Origin: an uncultured Alcaligenaceae bacterium
Lineage (GTDB): Bacteria; Pseudomonadota; Gammaproteobacteria; Burkholderiales; Burkholderiaceae_B
Length of the DNA stretch: 64,000 nt
Assembly (NCBI GenBank): GCA_937908115.1
Contig: CALEQZ010000019.1
Span: 1 to 64,000 of the forward strand
Direction of reading: 5' to 3'
The position numbers and the translations under genes are program-made. Below are positions 16,563 through 24,994 of this stretch, in pieces (position 1 is the stretch's first letter; the number at the start of each line of letters is the position of its first letter). The notes below the pieces were generated by a model. It ran no database searches, had not been told where the DNA came from, and saw only the letters and a list, made by a program, of their open reading frames with translations.

Positions 16563-17921
16563 ATGAGGGAATCATCGCCACCGACCCGCCACGGGCCGAT
16601 TGCCTGGTGGATATCGCTGCCGCTGTGGAAGCAGATCTTCATTGCGCTGGCCGCCGGCCTGGTCCTGGGCATCGCGTTGAACCAGTCCGGCCACGCGACG
16701 CTTGCGGCAGACATCAAGCCGCTGGGCGACTTGTTCATCCGGGGCATCAAAATGCTGATCGTGCCGCTGATATTCATTTCGCTGGTCAGCGGCGTGGCCT
16801 CGCTGGGCAACTTGTCCACGATGGGCCGGCTGAGCGTCAAGACATTGGCGCTGTACCTTGGCACTACCGCGGTCGCCATCGCCATCGGACTTGCCCTGGC
16901 GCTGATCGTCCAGCCCGGCGTCGGCGTCGACCTCGGGGCGGCCAAGGAGGTGGCCGCGAAGCAGGCGCCGAACCTCACCGACACACTGTTGGGCATCGTT
17001 CCGACCAATCCCGTGGAAGCCTTCGCAAAAGGCGACGTACTTCAGATCATCGTTTTCGCGATCCTGTTCGGTATGGCGATCACGATGGCCGGCGAGGCAG
17101 GAAGGCCCATACGCGCTTTCTTCGACGCCGCCGCGGAGGTGGTCTACAAGCTGACTTCCATCGTCATCGCCTTTGCCCCTTACGGTGTGTTCGCATTGAT
17201 GGCCTGGGTCGCCGGAACATATGGCTGGGAGATGCTGGCGCCGCTGGCCAAAGTCATTGCAGCGGTCTACATAGGGTGCATACTGCATGCGCTGGTGGTC
17301 TACGGCGGCCTGCTCCGTGTTCTGGCAGGCCTGAATCCCATGCGGTTCTTTCGGGGCAGTATCGAGCCCGCGCTGGTGGCGTTCACCAGCACTTCCAGTT
17401 CCGGAACGCTGCCCGTGACGATGACCGCCGCCGAGCGCAACCTGGGCGTGTCCCGCAAGGTTTCCAGCTTCGTCCTGCCGCTGGGGGCGACCATCAACAT
17501 GGACGGCACAGCCTTGTATCAAGGGGTGTGCGCTGTCTTCATCGCCCAGGCGTACGGCATCGATTTGAGCTCCGGCCAGTATCTCACCATTGTCCTGACG
17601 GCGACCCTGGCCTCCATCGGTACGGCGGGCGTGCCCGGCGCGGGCCTGATCATGCTGTCGCTGGTGCTGGTGTCGGTCGGCCTGCCGCTCGAGGGTGTGG
17701 CCATCATCGCCGGTATCGACCGCATACTGGATATGGCGCGCACCTCGCTCAATGTGGCGGGCGACTGCGCCATCAGCTGCGTGGTCGCGCAAAGCGAAGG
17801 CGAACTGGACCGCGCCGTCTACGACGCGGTGCCCGTTCTCGAAACGGAAAATGCGGATCGCGCACAGCAGACGGCCGCAGTCCCTCCCATGCCGGCCTCG
17901 TCGCCCGGCTCCTCCAGCTGA
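16563..17921 (+). CDS. Dicarboxylate/amino acid:cation symporter (DAACS, DctA/GltP type)
   Basis: A 452-residue inner-membrane carrier for C4-dicarboxylates or acidic amino acids driven by H+ or Na+. Typical features are the serine-rich hairpin TSTSSSGTLPVTM, the GATINMDGTALYQG motif and the IGTAGVPGAGL hairpin 2; the C-terminal tail is hydrophilic. A strong AAAAGGAGAAG ribosome site precedes the ATG. It is divergent from a LysR gene and is followed by a tandem Asp/Glu racemase gene, so import of an acidic amino acid or related acid is the likely task. Confidence 0.93.
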   Translation: MRESSPPTRHGPIAWWISLPLWKQIFIALAAGLVLGIALNQSGHATLAADIKPLGDLFIRGIKMLIVPLIFISLVSGVASLGNLSTMGRLSVKTLALYLGTTAVAIAIGLALALIVQPGVGVDLGAAKEVAAKQAPNLTDTLLGIVPTNPVEAFAKGDVLQIIVFAILFGMAITMAGEAGRPIRAFFDAAAEVVYKLTSIVIAFAPYGVFALMAWVAGTYGWEMLAPLAKVIAAVYIGCILHALVVYGGLLRVLAGLNPMRFFRGSIEPALVAFTSTSSSGTLPVTMTAAERNLGVSRKVSSFVLPLGATINMDGTALYQGVCAVFIAQAYGIDLSSGQYLTIVLTATLASIGTAGVPGAGLIMLSLVLVSVGLPLEGVAIIAGIDRILDMARTSLNVAGDCAISCVVAQSEGELDRAVYDAVPVLETENADRAQQTAAVPPMPASSPGSSS

Positions 17922-17924
17922 ACC

Positions 17925-17952
17925 GGATATGGGCGCATGCCGCCCCATATCC
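17925..17952. other. Inverted repeat between symporter and racemase genes
   Basis: GGATATGGG and CCCATATCC form a perfect 9-bp stem around a 10-base loop, right after the symporter stop. There is no T tract. It may reduce read-through or protect the upstream mRNA end. Confidence 0.4.
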
Positions 17953-17974
17953 ATTTGCTTTGCGCCGATCACAA

Positions 17975-19468
17975 ATGGGAAATGCCGACCTCGCCGCCCG
18001 GCCCCTTCGGGCCTGTCATCGCCGCTATGGGATCGTGGGCGGGCTGGGGGCGATCGCCGGTGCGGACGTACTGCAGAAAATGGTCCGCGCCACGCAGTTG
18101 CGCGCCGCGTCGCACGGCATCGAGATCGCGTTCGACCAGCGCCACCTCGACGACGTGGAGGTAAGCGAGCAGATCCGGTACGATCTGGCGCGGCGACGGT
18201 TCTACATATACGGCGCCCTGAAAGACATGGAGGCGCGCGGCATCGACATCGCGCTGGTGCCGTGCTTCATTTCGCACACCTTCCTGCACGAGATCACGCC
18301 GGAGGTGCAGCTGACGATGGTGAATGTCTTTGACGCGCTTGCCGATTGGCTGGGGCGCAACGCCACGGCCGCCACGATCGGCGTGCTCGCCTCCACCTAC
18401 GTAGCGCAATCGGGTGTTATCGAGCGTGCGCTGGGCGGCGGGGCGGGCCTCGTCTACCCCGGCCCTGCATGCCAGTCCGGCAAGGTCATGCGCGCCGTCT
18501 ACGGCCCTGAAGGGATACGGACTGGCCATCATGACGGCGAGTGCCTGGCCTTGCTCGTCGACGCCTGCCTGGAACTGGTAGGCAAGGGCGCGCAAGTCAT
18601 CGTCCCGGCAATGACCGAGATTCCGGTGGTCATGCAGGCGTTGCGCGCCAAGGTGCCGGTCCCGATCGTCGACTCAAACCAGGTCTACGCCGATTACGCG
18701 CTCGACGCCGGCTGCGTGCGTCGCAACAAGCCGTTCAAGCTGGGCGTGGTCGGCGGCGTCGGCCCGGCTGCGACAGTCGATTTCATGCAGAAAGTCGTCA
18801 GCCTGACCGACGCGGCGAGGGACCAGGACCATATCAAGATAGTCGTCGAGCAGAATCCGCAGATCCCCGATCGCACGGCGAACCTGGTCGGCAGCGGCGA
18901 GGACCCGACCATTGCGCTGCTGGCTACTTGCAACAGGCTCGAGGCAGGCGGCGCGGACGCCGTGGCGATTCCCTGCAATACCGCGCATGCCTACGTCGAC
19001 CGGATCCAGCCCTACCTCGGCGTGCCCATCGTCAACATGCTGTCCGAGGTCGTGACGTACATCCGGGATCGGTTGAGCGGCGTGACGCGCGTCGGCTTGC
19101 TGGCGACTACGGGCACGGTGGCAAGCCGCGTTTACCACCAGGCCGTCGAACCCGCCGGCATGACGCTTCTGGTGCCGGAGGCGGCCATCCAGGAGCGGGT
19201 GATGCAGGCCATCTACGGCGAATCCGGCGTCAAGGCCGGCGTGACCACAGGCGAATGCAGCGAGCATCTCGGCGTGGCCATCCGTCATCTCGTCGACCTG
19301 GGCGCCGAGGTAATTATTTTGGGTTGCACCGAGCTGCCGCTGGTCGAGCTCGACGATGCCGTGCGCGGCGCGACGACGCTTATCGACCCGACGAGGATAC
19401 TGGCCGCGCGCTGCGTCAGCCTTGCCGCTGCAGCGGCCGGCCCGGGCGGCGACGGCCGGAACAGTTAG
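17975..19468 (+). CDS. Tandem aspartate/glutamate racemase family protein
   Basis: A 497-residue protein made of two Asp/Glu racemase domains, each about 235 residues, where the family is normally single-domain. Domain 1 begins RYGIVGGLGAIAG and has the first catalytic cysteine in VPCFISH, but at the second site reads PAMTEIP, with Ala in place of Cys. Domain 2 begins LGVVGGVGPAATVDF and keeps both cysteines (IPCNTAH and LGCTELP). Domain 2 should be active; domain 1 may bind substrate or regulate. The ATG at 17975 has only a weak ribosome site. The symporter and lyase genes around it suggest acidic amino acid use. Confidence 0.85.
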   Translation: MGNADLAARPLRACHRRYGIVGGLGAIAGADVLQKMVRATQLRAASHGIEIAFDQRHLDDVEVSEQIRYDLARRRFYIYGALKDMEARGIDIALVPCFISHTFLHEITPEVQLTMVNVFDALADWLGRNATAATIGVLASTYVAQSGVIERALGGGAGLVYPGPACQSGKVMRAVYGPEGIRTGHHDGECLALLVDACLELVGKGAQVIVPAMTEIPVVMQALRAKVPVPIVDSNQVYADYALDAGCVRRNKPFKLGVVGGVGPAATVDFMQKVVSLTDAARDQDHIKIVVEQNPQIPDRTANLVGSGEDPTIALLATCNRLEAGGADAVAIPCNTAHAYVDRIQPYLGVPIVNMLSEVVTYIRDRLSGVTRVGLLATTGTVASRVYHQAVEPAGMTLLVPEAAIQERVMQAIYGESGVKAGVTTGECSEHLGVAIRHLVDLGAEVIILGCTELPLVELDDAVRGATTLIDPTRILAARCVSLAAAAAGPGGDGRNS

Positions 19469-19582
19469 GAACAGCCTAACCTCCCTTAGCAATTATCGAG
19501 TTGCCGCCCGCCACCGGGCATGGCTTAATCCCCAGGCTTTAAGCCGGCGCCTTCCGCGTCCGGATAGCGATGGGAGTCGTGC

Positions 19583-20458
19583 ATGCCTGCGGAATCGAGC
19601 CAATCTGCCCTGAGAAGCATCCTGGGAAGAGGCGAAACAGTCGTGGCGCCGGGTGTCTATGACGCCATGTCCGCGCTCGTAGCCCAGCAAAGCGGCTTCG
19701 AGGCGGTGTACCTGTCGGGCGCGGCCATCGCCTACAACCGCCTGGGCAGGTCCGACGTCGGCCTGGTCGCATACCCCGAGGTGGCCGACACCCTGTCGTG
19801 CATTGCGGAGCGGGTTTCCGTGCCGGTCATCGTCGATGCCGACACCGGCTTCGGCGGGCCGTTGAACGTGCAGCGCACGGTGCGCGGGCTGGAGCGCGCG
19901 GGCGCGTCGATGATCCAGATAGAGGACCAGACGTTCCCGAAGCGCTGCGGCCACCTGCTGGGCAAGTCCATCGCGCCGGTCAACGAGATGTGCGGCAAGC
20001 TCAAGGCCGCGCTCGATGCCCGGGTCGACGATTCGACATTGATCATGGCGCGTACGGACTCCGTCACGGTCGAGGGCCTGGAAGCGGCGTTCGAACGGGC
20101 GGAGCGCTACCTGGAATGCGGGGTGGACGCGCTTTTCATCGAGACGCTCGAGTCGCTGGAGCAACTGCAGGCGGCGGGCCGCAGTTTCGGTCCGCGCATC
20201 CCGCTGCTGGCCAATATGGTCGAAGGCGGCCGCGCGCCGCTGCTTTCGGCCGGCGAGCTGACCGAGCTGGGCTTCCGGATCGTCATTTTCCCGGGCGGGA
20301 CTTCACGGGCGATCGTCCGATCCATGCAGATTTATTTCCAGACCTTGAGGCGGGAAGGGACGACGGCGGGCATGCTCGGGTCCATGCTCGATTTCGAGGG
20401 GCTGAACCGAGTCATAGGCACCGACGAGCTGATGGATGCGGCCCGCGGCTATGAGTGA
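19583..20458 (+). CDS. Isocitrate lyase/PEP mutase family enzyme
   Basis: A 291-residue TIM-barrel enzyme of the PEP mutase/isocitrate lyase superfamily. It shows AIAYNRLGRSDVGLV, the metal-binding DADTGFGG (about residues 86-93), and the signature IEDQTFPKRCGH with the catalytic Cys. The length fits methylisocitrate-, dimethylmalate- or oxaloacetate-acting members that split or rearrange C-C bonds in 2-hydroxy or 2-keto dicarboxylates. The exact substrate cannot be read from sequence. GGGAG precedes the ATG. It is in line with the racemase and symporter. Confidence 0.87.
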   Translation: MPAESSQSALRSILGRGETVVAPGVYDAMSALVAQQSGFEAVYLSGAAIAYNRLGRSDVGLVAYPEVADTLSCIAERVSVPVIVDADTGFGGPLNVQRTVRGLERAGASMIQIEDQTFPKRCGHLLGKSIAPVNEMCGKLKAALDARVDDSTLIMARTDSVTVEGLEAAFERAERYLECGVDALFIETLESLEQLQAAGRSFGPRIPLLANMVEGGRAPLLSAGELTELGFRIVIFPGGTSRAIVRSMQIYFQTLRREGTTAGMLGSMLDFEGLNRVIGTDELMDAARGYE

Positions 20459-20516
20459 GGCGATGCCATGGCAGCCATGAGGCACCCCGCCATCCGGACG
20501 CAGGGCCGCCCGGCGG

Positions 20517-21437
20517 TTACGGACGCAGTATCCGCTTTGCGTCGGCGCGCCGCCAGCCCGAGCTTTCGTCGGGCACGGCCTGCCTGAGCATTTGCAGGAA
20601 GTTCAGGGCAGCAGGATTCAGCCAGGACTCGTCGCGGTAGCTGACCCCCAGGTTGCGGACGGCCAGATGGCCTTCCAGGGGAATACAGACGAGGCCGTTC
20701 AGATTCAGGCTGCCTAGTACGCAGGACGGCAGCACGGTCACGCCTACCCCGTGGCGCACCATCGCGACCGCGGTGGACAGATGCTCGACCACGAGCACGG
20801 GTGTGATCTCGATGCTGTTGGCGCGCAGCGCGTGTTCGGCCGGGCCGGTCGACATCAGAACATATGGGTGCTGGGCCAGGGCCTGCCATCGCACCGACGG
20901 GCCCTCCAGCGGATGCCCCTTGGGGGCCACCAGCATCAACTGGTCGGTAAACAGGGGCTCGAAGTGGACGGCGGGGATATCCCGCAGCAGCGCCCCGATG
21001 CCCAGGTCCACGGTGCCGTTGGCGACCGCCTCGAAGATCAGGTTGTTCTGGAGTTCCCGCATGGTGACCCTGACCTCGGGATACGCGCGCTGGAAATCAC
21101 CCAGCGTCTTGGCGATGATGCCCACGGACAGCGAGCCCAGCGTTGCGATGCTGAGGCTTCCCGTGCGCCCCGTGGCCACCTCGGTCATCCGGCCGTACGA
21201 GTGCTCGAGCTGCTCCAGTATCGTCGGGATGTCCCGGTAGAACATCGCGCCTGCCTGGGTGAGCTCGCACTTCCGGGCGCTGCGCTCGAAAAGGAGGACG
21301 CCCAGGTCGTCCTCCAGGTCCTTGATCAGCGCCGAGAAGGAAGCCTGGGTGACGCACAGCGCATTGGCGGCAGCCTTGAACGACCCGAGCTCGGCGGCCA
21401 GGACAAACCCCTTGAGTTGGCGATACTTGATGTTCAT
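20517..21437 (-). CDS. LysR family transcriptional regulator
   Basis: A 306-residue regulator starting MNIKYRQLKGFVLAAELGSFKAAA, with VTQASFSALIKDLEDDLGVLLFER as the helix-turn-helix region and a full effector-binding domain from about residue 90. It is convergent with the lyase gene and tandem with the TauD gene downstream of it on the minus strand. Likely targets are the dioxygenase or the Bug-protein gene of this block. Confidence 0.93.
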   Translation of the reverse strand: MNIKYRQLKGFVLAAELGSFKAAANALCVTQASFSALIKDLEDDLGVLLFERSARKCELTQAGAMFYRDIPTILEQLEHSYGRMTEVATGRTGSLSIATLGSLSVGIIAKTLGDFQRAYPEVRVTMRELQNNLIFEAVANGTVDLGIGALLRDIPAVHFEPLFTDQLMLVAPKGHPLEGPSVRWQALAQHPYVLMSTGPAEHALRANSIEITPVLVVEHLSTAVAMVRHGVGVTVLPSCVLGSLNLNGLVCIPLEGHLAVRNLGVSYRDESWLNPAALNFLQMLRQAVPDESSGWRRADAKRILRP

Positions 21438-21481
21438 GGCAATAGGATGCCATGCCGGGCTCTTGAGCGGCGGGTTCAGCG

Positions 21482-22360
21482 CTATGCGCGCGGATCGTAG
21501 TTGAACTGCGGCACGGCGTCGACCGGCAGCACGCGGCCCACCTTTTCGCCCAGCAGCGTGGTGCGGTAGAGCTTGCGCGGCGCCTTGAAGTCGTAATCGG
21601 CCAGGGCCAGATGTATGGTGCTGCGGTTGTCCCAGCCGATCATGTCGCCGACGCTCCAGCTGTGGCGATACGTGAATTCCGGTTGGACGCAGTGCTGGAA
21701 CAGGTACTCCAGGATGGGCTTGGACTCTTCGTACTTCATGCCGACGATGCCGGCGCAGGTCATTTCGCTGATGTAGAGCGCCTTGCGGCCGCTGCCGGGA
21801 TGCACGCGGACGATGGGATGCGCCACGGGCGGGGTCCGGGCGAGCACGGTGGCGGGGTCCTGGCCGCGATTGTGTTTGGCCACGCGCAGGTCGTGAATGG
21901 CTTCGAGCCCTTCGAGCAACTTCTTCATGGTGTCGGACAGCGCGTCATAGGCGAGGTACATATTGGAGAACATGGTGTCGCCGCCGATGTCCGGTACGAC
22001 CTCGCAGCGCAGCAGCGACCCTTTCGGCGGGGTCTCCGTGCACGACATGTCGGTGTGCCATTGCCGGCCGACCACCAATGTGCGCCCGCCCTCCTGCTGG
22101 GGGGTCACGGGCAGTATCTCGGGATTTTCGGGATCCCGCAGGCGCGCGATCAGATCGTGGTTGTCCAGCGGGCCGAAGTTGCGGCTGAACTCGACCTGCT
22201 GCTTGTTGGTGATGTTCGCGTTGCGGAACAGGATGACGCAATGCTCGTCCCAGGCGCGCTGGATCTGCGCGACGGATGCTTCATCGAGCGGGCGGGAGAA
22301 GTCGACGCCGATGACTTCGACGCCGATTCCGGCGGACAAGGGTTTGAAGGTGAGAGCCAT
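21482..22360 (-). CDS. TauD/TfdA family dioxygenase
   Basis: A 292-residue Fe(II)/2-oxoglutarate-dependent oxygenase. The iron triad is visible: WHTDMSC (HxD) and the distal His in DNRSTIHLALADY; the 2-oxoglutarate-binding Arg is in KLYRTTLLG. Relatives hydroxylate taurine, 2,4-D, alkyl sulfates or other small acids. The start at 22360 (MALTFKPLSAGIG) matches the family N-terminus; starts at 22411 or 22423 would add poorly conserved residues. It is divergent from the Bug gene across an AT-rich gap with a 17-bp palindrome. Confidence 0.92.
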   Translation of the reverse strand: MALTFKPLSAGIGVEVIGVDFSRPLDEASVAQIQRAWDEHCVILFRNANITNKQQVEFSRNFGPLDNHDLIARLRDPENPEILPVTPQQEGGRTLVVGRQWHTDMSCTETPPKGSLLRCEVVPDIGGDTMFSNMYLAYDALSDTMKKLLEGLEAIHDLRVAKHNRGQDPATVLARTPPVAHPIVRVHPGSGRKALYISEMTCAGIVGMKYEESKPILEYLFQHCVQPEFTYRHSWSVGDMIGWDNRSTIHLALADYDFKAPRKLYRTTLLGEKVGRVLPVDAVPQFNYDPRA

Positions 22361-22451
22361 GTTCGGAGGATATGAAAGTTGACCTTGAGGCGCTATTGGA
22401 CCATCCGTCATGATCAAAGGCAACTTGATTTTGTCGAATGATGATTAGACG

Positions 22452-22468
22452 TTTTCTAAGCTAGAAAA
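22452..22468. promoter_or_regulatory. 17-bp palindrome between dioxygenase and Bug genes
   Basis: TTTTCTA, AGC, TAGAAAA: perfect 7-bp arms in the 280-base AT-rich divergent region. This is a candidate operator controlling both genes. Confidence 0.5.
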
Positions 22469-22640
22469 GACTGTGCCGCCGGCCGCGAATGGCCAGCCCG
22501 CACGCCAGGGAAAGGCTAGGGTTAACGCGGCCAATCCATAACAAAAAAGAATACCTACGGCCGGGAAAAATTCAGTTTTCTATCGCTCGCAACGCCGATA
22601 GACTGCCCTCGAACTCAATGAACGACACACGGGGGGTGCC

Positions 22641-23627
22641 ATGATTTCGCGTCGCAGAATTCTCAAACTGGGCTACGGCAGCGTGCTCCTGGCGGGAGCC
22701 TCTTTCGGGCGCGTGCACGCCAGTTCGGGCCCGGTCAGCATCGTGATCCCTGGGCCGCATGGCGGCGGGGCCGACGCGATCGCGCGCATCGTGGGGGAAA
22801 AGCTCAGTGCAAGGACCGGCCAGACGGTGATCGTCGAAGCCCGTCCCGGCGACGGCGGACTGATCGCCAGCAATTACGTCAAGCGCCAGAACCCGGACGG
22901 CAAGGTCCTGTACCTGAGCTCGTCCATGCTCGTCACCGCGCCGGCCGTGTATCCGGAAGTCCAGAAGCTCGACCCGGTGACCGACTTCACGCCGCTGGCC
23001 AGGCTTTCGATCAACACCTACCTGTTCCTTGCGCGCAAGGAGCTGCCCTATTCCAATGTGCCCGAGTTCATCGAGTACTGCCGGGCCAATCCCAATAAAG
23101 TCACCATAGGGACGGTGGGGCAGGGATCGTCCAGCCACCTGGCCGCCGCCTACCTGGCCAAGGCGGCCAAGCTGGACGTTACCATCGTGCATTACAAGGG
23201 CTCGGCGCCGGCAAACCAGGACCTGATGGGCGGGTTCATCGATGCGAAGTTCGAGAACCTTGCGGGCACGCGCGCCACGCTGGATTCAGGCAAGGTCAAG
23301 TTCCTGGGCGTGTCCAATGCGCAAAGGTCGCCGCTGTTTCCCGATGTGCCGACGGTCAACGAGACGGTGCCGGGCATGGTGGTCGACGATTTCTTCGTCA
23401 TCGTGGCGCCCAAGGGGATGGACAAGACCCACGCACAAACGCTCAGCAGCCACCTTGGCGAGGTGGTCCGCATGCCCGACGTGCAGGAAAAGCTGCGCAG
23501 CCAGCTCGGCGCCATTTCCGCGCCGCTCGATCCGAACGAAACGGCGGGCTACATGCGTGAGTCGTTCGACCGGACCAAGACCTGGGCGGCCGATCTGCTG
23601 GGCCCGGGCGCGCTGGCAAACGGCTAG
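22641..23627 (+). CDS. Bug-family TTT substrate-binding protein with Tat-like signal
   Basis: A 328-residue periplasmic binding protein of the Bug/TctC family. The N-terminus MISRRRILKLG followed by a hydrophobic stretch looks like a twin-arginine signal, unlike the Sec signals of the two other Bug proteins in this window. The mature part has IVIPGPHGGGADAIARIV, VEARPGDGG, TIGTVGQGSSSHLAAA and FPDVPTVNE. No TctA or TctB membrane genes are nearby, as is usual for Bug proteins in this group. It may bind the substrate of the adjacent dioxygenase. Confidence 0.92.
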   Translation: MISRRRILKLGYGSVLLAGASFGRVHASSGPVSIVIPGPHGGGADAIARIVGEKLSARTGQTVIVEARPGDGGLIASNYVKRQNPDGKVLYLSSSMLVTAPAVYPEVQKLDPVTDFTPLARLSINTYLFLARKELPYSNVPEFIEYCRANPNKVTIGTVGQGSSSHLAAAYLAKAAKLDVTIVHYKGSAPANQDLMGGFIDAKFENLAGTRATLDSGKVKFLGVSNAQRSPLFPDVPTVNETVPGMVVDDFFVIVAPKGMDKTHAQTLSSHLGEVVRMPDVQEKLRSQLGAISAPLDPNETAGYMRESFDRTKTWAADLLGPGALANG

Positions 23628-23650
23628 CCTGCGGCAAGCCGCGCCAAGCC

Positions 23651-24608
23651 ATGTTTGCGCCGCCGCCGACGGTCCAGGCCGAGGTATTTCGCCCGCTATC
23701 CCGACGAACTGCGCACGGCGACCGCCGACGCCGAGTGGAACCGGGGCCAGCCGGCCGGCCTGGGCGCGTCGAGCTTTCTCGAAGGCCCGTCCTTCGATCG
23801 CGACGGCGTCCTGTGGTGCGTGGACATCGTCAACGGAAGAATCCTCAACGTCGACGCAGCGGGCAATTTCTCGATCGCCGCCGAATACGACGGCTGGCCC
23901 AACGGACTGAAGATCCGCGACGACGGGCTGGTCTTCATCGCTGACTACAAGCACGGGCTCATGGTGCACGAGCCCGGGTCCCGGTCCGTGAAGCCCTACC
24001 TGACCCGCACAGGCCTGGAGCGGTTCAAGGGCGTCAACGACCTGTTCTTCGCGCAGAACGGGGATCTGTACTTCACCGACCAGGGCATGACGGGCCTGCA
24101 CGATCCGTCCGGCCGGCTGTTGCGCCTGGCGCCCGACGGGCGGCTGGATTGCCTGCTGGCCGGTCTGCCCAGCCCCAACGGCGTCGTCATGGATTTGCAG
24201 GAGCGCGCGGTGCTCGTGGCGGTGACGCGGGCCAATGCCGTCTGGCGCGTGCCGCTGGCGGGCGGCGGGGTCGCGAAAGTCGGGCTGTTCCTGCAGCTGT
24301 CGGGCGGCCTGGGCCCAGACGGCCTGGCGGTGAACGCATCGGGTGGCCTGGCGGTGGCGCATGCGGGGCTGGGGTCGGTCTGGCTGTTCGATGCGCAGGG
24401 CGAACCCCTGCTGCGCGTCAAAACGCCAGGCGGCGCCCTGTCGACCAATATTGCCTACGGCGGCCCGCATCGCGCGGACCTGTTCATTACGGAATCGGCG
24501 AGCGGGCAGATATACCGGGCAAGTATGGATGTGCCGGGAAAGCCGCTGCTGTCCCATCGCCCGCCGCCGCGGCATCGGCGGGCAGGTACGACTCCGAGGG
24601 ATAGCTGA
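23651..24608 (+). pseudogene. SMP-30/gluconolactonase family gene, frameshifted near its 5' end
   Basis: The body of the protein (SSFLEGPSFDRDGVLWCVDI, GWPNGLKI, FTDQGMTGLHDPSGRLLR, SPNGVVMD, GPDGLAVN) is a clear SMP-30 beta-propeller lactonase. The natural start MFAPPPTVQAEV at 23651 is in a different frame from the body, which resumes with FARYPDELR. One extra C around 23690 (GTATTTCGCC) explains this. The remaining open frame could begin only at a TTG at 23655, giving an unlikely Arg-rich start. Its 3' end overlaps the desulfhydrase fragment on the other strand. A sequencing slip cannot be excluded. Confidence 0.75.
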
Positions 24609-24994
24609 ATATCCCCGGCAGCCCGCCCGTGTGGATGAAGACCACGTTCCGTCCCGCGCCAAATCGCCTCGCCACGTCGATTGCCGCGTGCATGGCCTTG
24701 CCCGTATAGCAAGGGTCCAGCAGGATGCCTTCCAGCCGCGCTGCCAGCGCAATGGCGTTCATCGCGCCCGGGGTGGGCGCGGCATAGCCCTCGCCCAGGT
24801 AGCCCGCCAATATATGAATATCCTGCTCGGCCAGCTTGCAGTCCAGGCCAAGCATGCCCGATGCCTTGGCGACGTCCGTTTCGATCCGCTGGCGCAGCTC
24901 GTCAGGCGAGCGGTTGATGGCCACCCCCAGGATGGGCACGCACTGGCGGTGATACAGGCAGCCAAGGTGCAGGCCGCTTTGAATGCACCCCGAT
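24487..24994 (-). pseudogene. D-cysteine desulfhydrase/ACC deaminase family, 5'-truncated fragment
   Basis: On the minus strand the sequence encodes the C-terminal half of a PLP enzyme of the ACC deaminase/DcyD family: SGLHLGCLYHRQ, ILGVAINRSPDELRQ, GYAAPTPGAMNAI, RLEGILLDPCYTGKAM and FIHTGGLPGIFSY. The N-terminal half, with the PLP-binding lysine, is missing. The break is exactly at 24994/24995, where the second glmS copy begins. The fragment has no start of its own, and reading on leads into antisense glmS. It is thus a casualty of the rearrangement that placed glmS DNA here. Confidence 0.85.
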
